The translations under genes were made by a program, and so were the position numbers. From Bradyrhizobium quebecense (lineage in GTDB: Bacteria > Pseudomonadota > Alphaproteobacteria > Rhizobiales > Xanthobacteraceae), in contig NZ_CP088022.1 in assembly GCF_013373795.3 (NCBI RefSeq), positions 992,001 through 1,056,000 on the forward strand: a stretch of 64,000 nucleotides of DNA. The letters run 5' to 3'. Shown piece after piece: positions 8,680-17,094 of the stretch (the first letter of the stretch is position 1; the number at the start of each line of letters is the position of its first letter). The notes below the pieces were generated by a model. That model was given only the letters and a program-made list of their open reading frames with translations, searched no databases and had not been told where the DNA came from.

Positions 8680-9582
8680 ATGGCCAATTTCAACGAGCAT
8701 GACCTCACCGACGAGGTGATCAGCAGCTTCGCCAACACGCCGAACAAGCGGCTGAAGTTCATCATCGAGGAGACGGTCAAGTCGCTGCACGATCTGGTGC
8801 GCCGCACCGAGCTCACCTTCGAGGAATGGAATCGGGCGATCGAATTCCTGACCCGTACCGGCCAGACCTGCACGCCGCTGCGCCAGGAGTTCATCCTGCT
8901 CTCCGACGTGCTCGGCGTCTCGATGCTGGTCGATGCGGTCAATCACCGGGAGCGCGAGGGCGCGACCGAGACCACGGTGCTTGGCCCGTTCTATGTCGGC
9001 GAGCACCGCGTCACACCGCACGGCGCCAGCATCTCGGAGGGCATCGACGGTGAAGTGATGTTCGTGCAGAGCCGCGTCACCGACCTTGCCGGCAAGCCGC
9101 TCGCCGGTGCCGAGATCGATGTCTGGCACGCCGACGATGACGGCTTCTACGATTCGCAGAAGGCGGACTATGCGGCTCATGGCCCGTCGCTGCGCGCGCG
9201 CTTCGTCACCGATGCCGACGGCCGCTTCTCCTTCCGCACCATCCTGCCGTGCAGCTATCCGATCCCGACCGATGGCCCGGTCGGCGATCTCATCACCGCC
9301 ACGCAACGCCATCCGATGCGGCCGGCGCATGTGCATTTCCTGGTCAAGGCTGAGGGCTATGAGCCGCTGATCACCCACGTCTTCCTCGATGGCGACGAAT
9401 ATCTGCGCAGCGACGTGGTGTTCGGCGTCAAGGACGAGCTCATTGCGCGCGTCGAGCCGCGCAGCGAGCCGGCGCTGCCCAACGGCGAGCGGGTCTCCGG
9501 CCGATGGCATCTGATGACTTACGACTTCCAGATGAAGCCAGGCGCGGGCCTGGTGCCGAAGCCGATGATGGCCGCGGAATGA
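8680..9582 (+). CDS. Hydroxyquinol 1,2-dioxygenase (intradiol)
   Basis: A 300-residue non-heme Fe(III) enzyme that opens hydroxyquinol (1,2,4-trihydroxybenzene) between the two hydroxyls to give maleylacetate. An N-terminal helical dimerisation region (about 20-95) precedes the beta-sandwich. The four iron ligands are visible at the spacing seen in catechol dioxygenases: Tyr157 (DGFYD), Tyr193 (SYPIP), His217 and His219 (RPAHVHF). The ATG at 8680 has AAAGGA upstream. Maleylacetate reductase directly before it supports hydroxyquinol, rather than catechol, as substrate. Translation of the next gene may be coupled through an ATGA at 9579-9582. Confidence 0.94.
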   Translation: MANFNEHDLTDEVISSFANTPNKRLKFIIEETVKSLHDLVRRTELTFEEWNRAIEFLTRTGQTCTPLRQEFILLSDVLGVSMLVDAVNHREREGATETTVLGPFYVGEHRVTPHGASISEGIDGEVMFVQSRVTDLAGKPLAGAEIDVWHADDDGFYDSQKADYAAHGPSLRARFVTDADGRFSFRTILPCSYPIPTDGPVGDLITATQRHPMRPAHVHFLVKAEGYEPLITHVFLDGDEYLRSDVVFGVKDELIARVEPRSEPALPNGERVSGRWHLMTYDFQMKPGAGLVPKPMMAAE

Positions 9583-9617
9583 CGATCGCAACCAACAAGA
9601 CGACCAAGGAGAGGACC

Positions 9618-11408
9618 ATGACCAGCAAACCGATCGAGACCGACGTCCTTGTCGTCGGCAGCGGCCCGGCCGGCGCGACGGCGGCGGCGCTGCTCGGCAT
9701 GTATGGCGTCAAGCATATCCTGGTGACGAAATATGGCTGGCTGGCGGACACGCCGCGCGCCCACATCACCAACCAGCGCGCGATGGAGGTGCTGCGCGAT
9801 CTCGGCCTCGAGGAGAAGGCCGTCGCGCAGGCCGTGCCGCAGCATCTGATGGCCAACAACGTGTTCTGCGAGAGCCTCGCCGGCGAGGAATTCGGCCGGC
9901 TGTATTCCTGGGGCAACCATCCCTCGCGCAAGGCTGATTACGATCTCGCCAGTCCCGCGCGCATCTGCGACCTGCCGCAGAATTTCCTCGAGCCGATCCT
10001 GATCGAGGCCGCCGGCCAGCGCGGCACCTCGCTGTGCTTCAACACCGAGTTCGTCGACCTGGTGCAGGATGCCGACGGCGTCACGGCGACCGTGAAGGAT
10101 CGCCTGTCCGGTGAGACCTATCAGATCCGCGCTAAATATCTGATCGGCGCCGATGGCGGCCGCAGCCGGGTCGCCGAAGTGATCGGGCTGCCGATGGAGG
10201 GCCAGATGGGCCGCGCCGGCAGCATGAACATCATCGTGCAGGCCGACTTGAGCAAGTACGTCGCGCATCGGCCGAGCGTGCTGTACTGGGTGCTGCAGCC
10301 CGGTGCCGAGATCGGCGGCATCGGTGCCGGCCTGATCCGAATGGTGCGGCCATGGAATGAGTGGCTGATCATCTGGGGCTACGATATCGAGCAGGGCGAG
10401 CGCAAGCTCTCTAATGACGAGGCGATCTCGATCGTGCGCAATCTCGTCGGCGACGAGACCCTCGAGGTCAAGGTGCGCTCCACCTCGACCTGGACCGTGA
10501 ACGAGATGTATGCCGGCCACTATTCGTCCGGCCGCGTGTTCTGCGTCGGCGACGCCGTGCATCGCCATCCGCCGACCAACGGCCTCGGCTCCAACACCTC
10601 GATCCAGGATTCGTTCAATCTGTGCTGGAAGCTGAAACTGGTGCTCGAGGGTCACGCGGCGCCGTCGCTGCTGGAAACATATTCGGCCGAGCGCCAGCCG
10701 GTCGGCAAGCAGATCGTGACCCGCGCCAACAAGAGCATCGGCGACTTCCCGCCGATCTTCGAGGCGGTGGGCCTCGTCGCCTCGACCGATCCGGTTGAGG
10801 CGCGCAAGGCGATCGCGGCGCGCAAGGCGCCGACCGCCGAGGGCAAGGCGCGCCGCAAGAAGCTCTACGAGGCGATCGCCAACAAGAGCTACGAGTTCAA
10901 CTGCCACGGCGTCGAGATGAACCAACGCTACGGGTCGACCGCCGTGGTGTCCGATGGCACGCCGATGCCGGCCTTCAGTCGCGATCACGAGCTGTATTAT
11001 CAGGCCACCACCTGGCCCGGCGCGCACCTGCCGCATGTCTGGGTCGAGCATCAGGGCGAGCGGAAGTCGACGCTCGATCTCACCGGCAAGGGCCGCTTCA
11101 CGCTGCTCACCGGGATCGGCGGCGACGGTTGGAAGGCGGCCGCTGCCGCGGTCGAGAAGGCCTACGGCCTGCCGCTCGATGTGGTGACGATCGGCCCGCA
11201 AGGCTGCGATGCCCTCGACATCTATGCCGACTGGTATCGCCAGAGCGAGGTCGATGAGGACGGCTGCGTGCTGGTGCGTCCCGACATGTATGTCGCCTGG
11301 CGCGCCAGGGAGGCGGCGGGGAATGCCTCCGATGTGCTGCTCGACGTGTTCGGTCAGATCCTCGGCCGCGGCGCGAAGGCGCAAACGAAGTCCGTCGCCG
11401 CCGCGTGA
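9618..11408 (+). CDS. FAD-dependent aromatic monooxygenase (TfdB/phenol hydroxylase type)
   Basis: A 596-residue single-component flavoprotein hydroxylase. VVGSGPAGATAAALLG is the FAD-binding GxGxxG loop, YLIGADGGRS the DG motif, and VFCVGDAVHRHPPTNGLG the GD motif; a thioredoxin-like C-terminal domain follows, as in 2,4-dichlorophenol and phenol hydroxylases. It probably hydroxylates a dihydroxybenzene such as resorcinol, or a related phenol, to hydroxyquinol (inferred from the two preceding genes). I chose the ATG at 9618 because AAGGAGAGG lies just upstream; an earlier ATG at 9579 overlaps the dioxygenase stop and would add 13 residues. Confidence 0.9.
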   Translation: MTSKPIETDVLVVGSGPAGATAAALLGMYGVKHILVTKYGWLADTPRAHITNQRAMEVLRDLGLEEKAVAQAVPQHLMANNVFCESLAGEEFGRLYSWGNHPSRKADYDLASPARICDLPQNFLEPILIEAAGQRGTSLCFNTEFVDLVQDADGVTATVKDRLSGETYQIRAKYLIGADGGRSRVAEVIGLPMEGQMGRAGSMNIIVQADLSKYVAHRPSVLYWVLQPGAEIGGIGAGLIRMVRPWNEWLIIWGYDIEQGERKLSNDEAISIVRNLVGDETLEVKVRSTSTWTVNEMYAGHYSSGRVFCVGDAVHRHPPTNGLGSNTSIQDSFNLCWKLKLVLEGHAAPSLLETYSAERQPVGKQIVTRANKSIGDFPPIFEAVGLVASTDPVEARKAIAARKAPTAEGKARRKKLYEAIANKSYEFNCHGVEMNQRYGSTAVVSDGTPMPAFSRDHELYYQATTWPGAHLPHVWVEHQGERKSTLDLTGKGRFTLLTGIGGDGWKAAAAAVEKAYGLPLDVVTIGPQGCDALDIYADWYRQSEVDEDGCVLVRPDMYVAWRAREAAGNASDVLLDVFGQILGRGAKAQTKSVAAA

Positions 11409-11488
11409 TGCGGCGCGGCGCTGGCAATTTTCAGAACGGAATGAACGGCAGCCGGCTTGAAAACCGGCTTGCCTCAAGGGAGGGGAAA

Positions 11489-12832
11489 ATGACCAAGGAA
11501 CATTTGAACGCCAACGACCACTTGAACGCATTGTCTTTCGATCGCCGCCGCGTGCTGCAAAGCATCGCCGGCGGTTTCGCCGCCGCAGGCGCGACCACGT
11601 TGTTCTCTCCGGCCATCCGAGCCGCCAACAAGCCGATCAAGATCGGCTATGTCTCGCCGAAGAGCGGGCCGCTCGCGGCGTTCGCCGAAGCCGACGATTT
11701 CGTGCTCGGCGAATTCAGGAAATTCATCAAGGATGGCGTCAAGGTCGGATCGCAGACCTATCCGGTCGAGGTGGTGACCAAGGACAGCCAATCGAATCCG
11801 AACCGCGCCGCCGAAGTCGCCAAGGAACTGATCATCCGCGACAATGTCAGCCTGATCGTGGTCGGCGCGACGCCGGAGACCAACAATCCGGTGGCGACGC
11901 AGTGCGAGCTCGAACAGGTGCCATGCATTTCCACCGTCGCACCGTGGCAGACCAATTTCATCGGCCGCCAGGCCAATCCCGGCGACCCCAAGAGCTGGAA
12001 GCCGTTCGACTACACCTTCCATTATTTCTGGGGCCTCGAGGACGTGATCGGCGTCTTCACCAGCATGTGGAGCCAGGTCGCGACCAACAAATCGGTCGGC
12101 GCGCTGTTTCCGAACGATGCCGACGGCAATGCCTGGGGCGACACCACGATCGGCTTCCCGCCTGTCATGGCCAAGCAGGGCTTCAAGCTGACCGATCCCG
12201 GCCGCTTCCAGAATCTCACCGATGATTTCAGCTCGCAGATTGCCGCCTTCCGTGGCGCCGATGCCGAGATCATCACGGGCGTGATCATCCCGCCCGACTT
12301 CACCACGTTCTGGAATCAGGCGCGCCAGAAGGGGTTGAAGCCGAAGGTCGTGTCGGTCGCCAAGGCGTTGCTGTTCCCGGCGTCGGTGCAGGCGCTCGGC
12401 AAGGGCGGCAACAACATCTCGACCGAGGTCTGGTGGACGCCGACGCATCCCTACAAGTCGAGCCTCAGCGGCGTCAGCGCGGCCGATCTCGCCAAGGGAT
12501 ATGAGCAGGCCTCCGGCAAGCAGTGGACCCAGCCGATCGGCTTCGTGCATTCGCTGTTCGAGGTCGCGATCGACGCGATCAAGCGCTCCGGCGATCCGGG
12601 CGATGGCGCGGCGCTCGCGAAAGCGATCGGCGCCACCAAGCTCGATACGATCGTGGGCCAGGTCGCGTTCGGCTCCAGCGCGGTGCCGCCATTCGCTGCG
12701 AAGAACATCGCCAAGACACCGCTGGTCGGCGGCCAGTGGCGGCTCAATGGCGACAAGTACGACATGGTGATCACGGACAACAAGCTGGCGCCGCAGATCC
12801 CGCTCGGCGGCGACATGCAGGCGTTGAGCTAG
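11489..12832 (+). CDS. ABC transporter substrate-binding protein, HAAT family
   Basis: A 447-residue periplasmic binding protein of the branched-chain-amino-acid-type (periplasmic binding protein type 1) class. The N-terminus has a Tat-like FDRRRVLQS motif, a hydrophobic stretch and a probable cleavage after PAIRA. The mature part begins PIKIGYVSPKSGPLAAF, typical of the family. A purine-rich AGGGAGGGGAAA precedes the ATG. Located after the hydroxyquinol genes and before its own ATPases and permeases, it probably captures an aromatic substrate or pathway precursor rather than an amino acid (inference). Confidence 0.92.
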   Translation: MTKEHLNANDHLNALSFDRRRVLQSIAGGFAAAGATTLFSPAIRAANKPIKIGYVSPKSGPLAAFAEADDFVLGEFRKFIKDGVKVGSQTYPVEVVTKDSQSNPNRAAEVAKELIIRDNVSLIVVGATPETNNPVATQCELEQVPCISTVAPWQTNFIGRQANPGDPKSWKPFDYTFHYFWGLEDVIGVFTSMWSQVATNKSVGALFPNDADGNAWGDTTIGFPPVMAKQGFKLTDPGRFQNLTDDFSSQIAAFRGADAEIITGVIIPPDFTTFWNQARQKGLKPKVVSVAKALLFPASVQALGKGGNNISTEVWWTPTHPYKSSLSGVSAADLAKGYEQASGKQWTQPIGFVHSLFEVAIDAIKRSGDPGDGAALAKAIGATKLDTIVGQVAFGSSAVPPFAAKNIAKTPLVGGQWRLNGDKYDMVITDNKLAPQIPLGGDMQALS

Positions 12833-12887
12833 CGCAAGTCGGCGCTTCATCGCAGGCAAGAATCGAAAGCAAGAATCGAAGGCAGCA

Positions 12888-12910
12888 GATGCGTGGCATT
12901 GCCACGCATC
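12888..12910 (+). terminator. Perfect 11-bp-arm hairpin between binding-protein and ATPase genes
   Basis: GATGCGTGGCA and TGCCACGCATC are exact reverse complements separated by one base, and are followed by TTCTTTCC. There is no long T-run, so this is more likely a partial terminator or mRNA 3'-end stabiliser that keeps binding-protein mRNA above that of the membrane genes. Two copies of CAAGAATCGAA, 13 bp apart, precede it. Confidence 0.6.
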
Positions 12911-12942
12911 TTCTTTCCGCCGCAATCATCCAGTGGGCGACC

Positions 12943-13656
12943 ATGCTCGAACTTCATGCCATCTCGAAAAGGTTCGGCGCCATCGTCGTTGCCGACGCGA
13001 TCGACCTGACGCTCGTGTCCGGCGAGGCGCTGGGCGTGATCGGGCCGAACGGTGCCGGCAAATCGACGCTGTTTAACCTGATCACCGGGCTGCTGCGGCC
13101 GGATGCCGGCCGCGTCGTCCTCGATGGCGTCGACATCACGGCTCTCGCTCCCGAAGCACGCTGCCGCGCCGGCATCGGGCGTTCGTTCCAGATCCCGCAG
13201 CCGTTCGATCATCTCTCGGTGTTCGAGAACCTTGCGGTCGCGGCCTTGTTCGGTGGCGGGCTCTCGGAGGCCGATGCGGTCCAGCATTGCGGCCGCATGC
13301 TTGATCTGACCGGCCTCGAAGCCAAGGCCAACCGGCTTGCGGGCAGCCTGCCGCTGCTCGATCGCAAGCGGCTGGAGCTGGCGCGGGCGCTCGCCACCAA
13401 GCCGCGCACGCTGCTGCTCGACGAGATCGCAGGCGGTCTCACCGATGCCGAATGTCACGAACTGGTCGAGACCATCCGCACCATCCACGCCGAAGGCGTC
13501 GGCATCATCTGGATCGAGCATGTGGTGCACGCGCTGCTCGCGGTGGTGCAGCGGTTGGTGGTGCTGAACTTCGGCAAGGTGGTCGCGCAAGGCGTGCCGG
13601 TCGAGGTGATGCGCTCGCGCGAGGTCGAGACCATTTACATGGGAGTGCCGGCATGA
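12943..13656 (+). CDS. ABC transporter ATP-binding protein (LivG-like)
   Basis: A 237-residue ATPase of the HAAT importer. Walker A is GPNGAGKST, and the Walker B region reads [14 protein letters not shown], with [10 protein letters not shown] carrying the switch His. The signature region reads [18 protein letters not shown], so the canonical LSGGQ is degenerate, as is common in LivG-type subunits. The ATG at 12943 gives the normal length, although a shadow frame extends upstream. Its stop overlaps the next start (ATGA, 13653-13656), so the two ATPases are translationally coupled. Confidence 0.93.
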   Translation: MLELHAISKRFGAIVVADAIDLTLVSGEALGVIGPNGAGKSTLFNLITGLLRPDAGRVVLDGVDITALAPEARCRAGIGRSFQIPQPFDHLSVFENLAVAALFGGGLSEADAVQHCGRMLDLTGLEAKANRLAGSLPLLDRKRLELARALATKPRTLLLDEIAGGLTDAECHELVETIRTIHAEGVGIIWIEHVVHALLAVVQRLVVLNFGKVVAQGVPVEVMRSREVETIYMGVPA

Positions 13657-14357
13657 CTGCGCTGCTCAATGTCACGGCGCTCGATGCGTTCTACGGCGAC
13701 TTCCAGGCGCTGTTCGGCATCGACTTCGAGCTGAGCGAAGGCGAGGCGGTCGCGGTGATCGGCGCCAACGGCGCCGGCAAATCGACCATGTTGAAGTCGC
13801 TGGCCGGGCTCGTGAAGAACCGGTCCGATGCCATCCGCCTCGGCGGTCGGGCGATCGGCGATGCGTCCGCCGCCCGCATCGTGCGGCTCGGCCTTGCGCT
13901 GGTCCCCGAGGGCCGTCAGCTGTTTCCCTCGCTCAGCGTCGAGGAGAATTTGCTGATCGGCGCCTATGGCGGCGAACGCAGCGCGCCGTGGGATCTCGCG
14001 GCGGTCTACCGGATGTTCCCGGTGCTGAAGGAGCGGCGGCGCGGCGCCGTCACGGCGTTGTCGGGCGGCCAGCAGCAGATGGTGGCGATCGGCCGCGCGC
14101 TGATGTCGAACCCACAGGTCCTGCTGTGCGACGAGATCAGCCTCGGCCTCGCGCCGATCGTGGTGGAAGACATCTACCGCATGCTGCCGCAGATCCGTTC
14201 GGGCGGCACCGCGGTCGTGCTGGTCGAACAGGACATCGCCCGCGCGCTGCGGGCCGCCGATCGCTTCTATTGCCTGCAGGAAGGTCGCGTCACGCTGAGC
14301 GGGCGGCCGAAGGATGTGGATCAGGACACGATCCGCGCGGCCTATTTCGGAGCATGA
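13653..14357 (+). CDS. ABC transporter ATP-binding protein (LivF-like)
   Basis: A 234-residue partner ATPase with Walker A GANGAGKST, signature LSGGQQQMVAIGRAL, Walker B LLCDEISLGLAPI and switch VLVEQDIARAL. LivF-type subunits keep a canonical signature, so this one completes the functional ATP site with its LivG-like neighbour. The start overlaps the upstream stop by four bases; the permease follows 7 nt after its stop. Confidence 0.93.
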   Translation: MTALLNVTALDAFYGDFQALFGIDFELSEGEAVAVIGANGAGKSTMLKSLAGLVKNRSDAIRLGGRAIGDASAARIVRLGLALVPEGRQLFPSLSVEENLLIGAYGGERSAPWDLAAVYRMFPVLKERRRGAVTALSGGQQQMVAIGRALMSNPQVLLCDEISLGLAPIVVEDIYRMLPQIRSGGTAVVLVEQDIARALRAADRFYCLQEGRVTLSGRPKDVDQDTIRAAYFGA

Positions 14358-14364
14358 GGGAGCC

Positions 14365-15231
14365 ATGAGCGGGTTCGATACCATCATCGAGGGCGTGCTG
14401 CTCGGCGGCGTCTATGCGCTGTTCGCGCTCGGCCTGTCGCTGATCTTCGGCATCATGCGGCTCGTCAATCTGGCGCATGGCGACCTGATCCTGCTCGCGG
14501 CCTATCTGGTGCTCAGCGCGACCACGGCGCTCGGCCTGCCGTTTGCGGCCGCAGCCCTCTTGGTCGTCGTGACGATGTTCGTGCTCGGCTTCGTGCTGCA
14601 GCGGCTGGTGCTGGAGCGGGTGCTCGGCGACGACATTCTGCCGCCGCTGCTGGTCACCTTCGGCCTGTCGATCGTGATCCAGAACGGGTTGCTGCTGGGC
14701 TACGGCGCGGACAGCCGGCGGCTGCAGGCGGGCGCGTTCGAATCCTCGTCGGTGACGCTGGCCCCGGGCTTGAGCGTCGGACTGGCGCCGCTCACGGCGC
14801 TGGTGACGGCGATCGCCGCCGTCGCGCTGCTGCAGCTCATTTTCTACCGCACCTCGCTCGGCCGCGCCTTCCGCGCCACCGCCGACAATCCCGCGATCGC
14901 GCAATTGATGGGAGTCAATGAGCGCAATGTCTACGCCATTGCGGTCGGGCTGTCGCTCGCGGTGTCGGTGATTGCCGCTGTCGTGTTCGGCATCCGCGCC
15001 AGCTTCGATCCGTCGATCGGCCCGGCGCGGCTGCTCTATGCGTTCGAGGCCGTGATCATCGGCGGTCTCGGCAGTCTGTGGGGAACGCTGGCGGGCGGCA
15101 TCGTGCTTGGGCTGGCGCAGGCGATCGGGGGGCGGATCAATCCGGAATGGCAGATCCTGGCCGGCCATCTCACCTTCCTTGCCGTGCTGATGGTGCGGCC
15201 GCGCGGTCTGTTTCCGGCGAGGCGGACATGA
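14365..15231 (+). CDS. ABC transporter permease (LivH-like)
   Basis: A 288-residue inner-membrane permease with about eight hydrophobic segments. It opens with the family pattern IIEGVLLGGVYALFALGLSL and carries IMRLVNLAHGDLI; near the C-terminus is IGGLGSLWGTLAGG. GAGGGAG precedes the ATG. The stop overlaps the next permease start (ATGA, 15228-15231). It forms the channel with the LivM-like gene. Confidence 0.92.
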   Translation: MSGFDTIIEGVLLGGVYALFALGLSLIFGIMRLVNLAHGDLILLAAYLVLSATTALGLPFAAAALLVVVTMFVLGFVLQRLVLERVLGDDILPPLLVTFGLSIVIQNGLLLGYGADSRRLQAGAFESSSVTLAPGLSVGLAPLTALVTAIAAVALLQLIFYRTSLGRAFRATADNPAIAQLMGVNERNVYAIAVGLSLAVSVIAAVVFGIRASFDPSIGPARLLYAFEAVIIGGLGSLWGTLAGGIVLGLAQAIGGRINPEWQILAGHLTFLAVLMVRPRGLFPARRT

Positions 15232-16322
15232 GCGTCGAAAGCATCCATGTCCCGGCAAGCCGGGAGCAACGCCCGGCGGATCTGCCGGTGTGGCAAATTC
15301 GGATCGGCACGCGGTTGTCGCGCGCTGCCGCGGTGGCCGGCATCGCGCTGGTCGTGGTGCTTGCCGCGTTGCCCGCGATCGCGTCGCGCAATTTGATCCA
15401 GGATTTGATCTTCGTCTTCACCATGCTGACGCTGGCGCAGCTCTGGAACGTGCTGGCCGGGTGGGGCGGGCTGGTGTCGGTCGGGCAGCAGGCGTTTGTC
15501 GGGCTCGGCGCCTATGCGCTGTTTGGCGGCATCGTGCTGGCCGGGCTCGACCCCGTTGCGGCGATCCCGCTGGCCGGGCTGTTCGCGGCGCTGATCGCGG
15601 CGGTGCTCGGCCCGTTGCTGTTCCGGCTGGAGGGACCGTATTTCGCGATCGGCAGCTGGGTGGCCGCTGAAGCGCTGCGGCTGATCTGCGCCCAGTTCAA
15701 GTCGCTCGGCGGCGGCACCGGGATGTCGATCTCGCCGAGCGAACTGTCGCAAATGGTCGGGCTGAAGGCGGTGCAGGCGCTGCTCGGATTGCGGCCGGCG
15801 GCCGCGCGCGACGTGCTGGTCTACTGGCTGGCGCTGCTGCTCGCCGTGCTGGTCACGCTCGGCATCTACGCCTTCATCCGCTCGCGCCATGGCCTCGCGC
15901 TGGCGGCAAGCCGCGACAACGCAGCGGCCGCGCGCAGCGTCGGCGTCCGCACCGCGCGGATTCGCCATGTGCTGTGGATCGCGGTCGCCTTCGCCACCGG
16001 CATGGTCGGCGCGGTGGTCTATCTGCAGAAGGCACGCATCTCGCCGGACGCCGCCTTCAGCGTCACCGACTGGACCGCCTATGTGATCTTCATCGTCGTG
16101 ATCGGCGGCGTGCGGACCATCGAAGGCCCGATGGTCGGCGTGCTCCTGCTGTGGGGGCTGGTCACCTGGCTCGCCCAGTATGGCAGCCTGTATCTGGTCG
16201 TGCTCGGCACGCTCGCCATCCTGATCATGCTGTTCATGCCAAGGGGCGTGTGGGGCGCGGCAGCGCGGCGCTGGCACGTGCAACTGTTTCCGACCCAACG
16301 CTGGCTCGGCCGCAGCCGATAG
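15228..16322 (+). CDS. ABC transporter permease (LivM-like)
   Basis: A 364-residue permease. It has an N-terminal cytoplasmic extension (about 1-30) before the first membrane helix, then the family landmarks TLAQLWNVLAGWGGLVSVGQ, GPYFAIGSWVAAEALRL and a cytoplasmic loop with RDNAAAARSVGV. Last gene of the importer; the run from the AraC gene to here is all on one strand, so the aromatic catabolic enzymes and importer probably form one transcriptional unit or two linked ones. A palindromic repeat lies in the convergent gap downstream. Confidence 0.92.
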   Translation: MSVESIHVPASREQRPADLPVWQIRIGTRLSRAAAVAGIALVVVLAALPAIASRNLIQDLIFVFTMLTLAQLWNVLAGWGGLVSVGQQAFVGLGAYALFGGIVLAGLDPVAAIPLAGLFAALIAAVLGPLLFRLEGPYFAIGSWVAAEALRLICAQFKSLGGGTGMSISPSELSQMVGLKAVQALLGLRPAAARDVLVYWLALLLAVLVTLGIYAFIRSRHGLALAASRDNAAAARSVGVRTARIRHVLWIAVAFATGMVGAVVYLQKARISPDAAFSVTDWTAYVIFIVVIGGVRTIEGPMVGVLLLWGLVTWLAQYGSLYLVVLGTLAILIMLFMPRGVWGAAARRWHVQLFPTQRWLGRSR

Positions 16323-16336
16323 CCAAGCCCAATACC

Positions 16337-16403
16337 GTCATGGCCGGGGAGATAGGCGAGCGGAAGCGGCGCCGTCCTTCGGGCGGCTGTGCCCGGCCAT
16401 GAC
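16337..16403. repeat. Palindromic intergenic element between convergent genes
   Basis: Outer arms GTCATGGCCGGG (16337-16348) and CCCGGCCATGAC (16392-16403) are perfectly complementary. The element fills the gap between the permease and the convergent SnoaL-like gene and could end transcription from both sides. Same general architecture as the other intergenic palindromes here, but a different arm sequence. Confidence 0.75.
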
Positions 16404-16411
16404 GAAGAGGC

Positions 16412-16876
16412 TCAGAACATCGTGTTGTTATTCGCAGGATTCTCCGGAACGGGCTGCACCACATCCCAATGCTCGACGATCTTGCCGTCCTCGAGCTTGA
16501 AGATGTCTACGATCGCATTGCCGCGGGTGCCGGGCTCGCGTACGGCGTGGACGTGCAAGATCACGTAGTCGCCGTCGACGAACGAACGCTTGATCTCGCT
16601 GTGCGAGTTCGGAAACTTCTCGCGCAGGAAGCCGATGAACTTGCGGAAGCCTTCGGGACCGTCGGCCGCGCCGGGATTGTGCTGCACATAGCGGTTGCCG
16701 ACATAGGCGAGCGCCGCGTCGGCGTCCTTCTGGTTCAGCCCCTTCTCGTAGAAGGCCAGCACCACCTTGCGGTTGGCTTCCTGCTGCGCGTCGCTGGTGG
16801 CGGCCATCGCGGTGGAAGACGCAAGCGCGAGCAAGAGAGCGGCGACGGCTGTCCGCGGCCGGAGGATGGTCTTCAT
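16412..16876 (-). CDS. Secreted SnoaL/NTF2-like protein
   Basis: A 154-residue protein with an N-terminal signal peptide (hydrophobic core AVAALLLALASSTAMA, probable cleavage after AMA). The mature part matches the SnoaL-like NTF2 fold: VLAFYEKGLNQKDADAAL, YVQHNP, then GEGFRK-like PEGFRKFIGFLRE and DIFKLEDGKIVEHWDV. Secreted members of this group are abundant and mostly of unknown role; the fold can bind or isomerise small hydrophobic molecules. It converges on the ABC operon and has no partner gene downstream. Confidence 0.85.
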   Translation of the reverse strand: MKTILRPRTAVAALLLALASSTAMAATSDAQQEANRKVVLAFYEKGLNQKDADAALAYVGNRYVQHNPGAADGPEGFRKFIGFLREKFPNSHSEIKRSFVDGDYVILHVHAVREPGTRGNAIVDIFKLEDGKIVEHWDVVQPVPENPANNNTMF

Positions 16877-16992
16877 CTGGGGACTCCCGAGGCTGATGGT
16901 GCGCGACCCGCGCGGTGCATTGCGCTCTCTACAGCGTCCAAGGGGTGCCCGGAAGAACGCACCCCTGGCTCACATGGTTACCGGGAGATACT

Positions 16993-17092
16993 AGAGCCCC
17001 GTTCCGATTGAACCGGAACGGGACTCTGGATTCTTGTTTTGACGCGTTTTCTTGACGCGAACCGGTATCCACTTCGCTCGAAAACGCTCTAG
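16993..17092. repeat. RIME-like intergenic mosaic element
   Basis: Starts with the hairpin AGAGCCCCGTTCCGATTG / AACCGGAACGGGACTCT and continues through GACGCGTTTTCTTGACGCGA and ACCGGTATCCACTTCGCTCG to AAAACGCTCT. From general knowledge this combination is a widespread repeat of Bradyrhizobium and other Rhizobiales. It sits in the 218-bp gap upstream of the SnoaL-like gene, beside the hydrolase stop. Confidence 0.75.
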
Positions 17093-17094
17093 CC

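Noticed and set aside
9519..11531. Open frame of 670 codons opposite the flavin monooxygenase
   Set aside because: Antisense shadow; the plus frame carries the FAD, DG and GD motifs.
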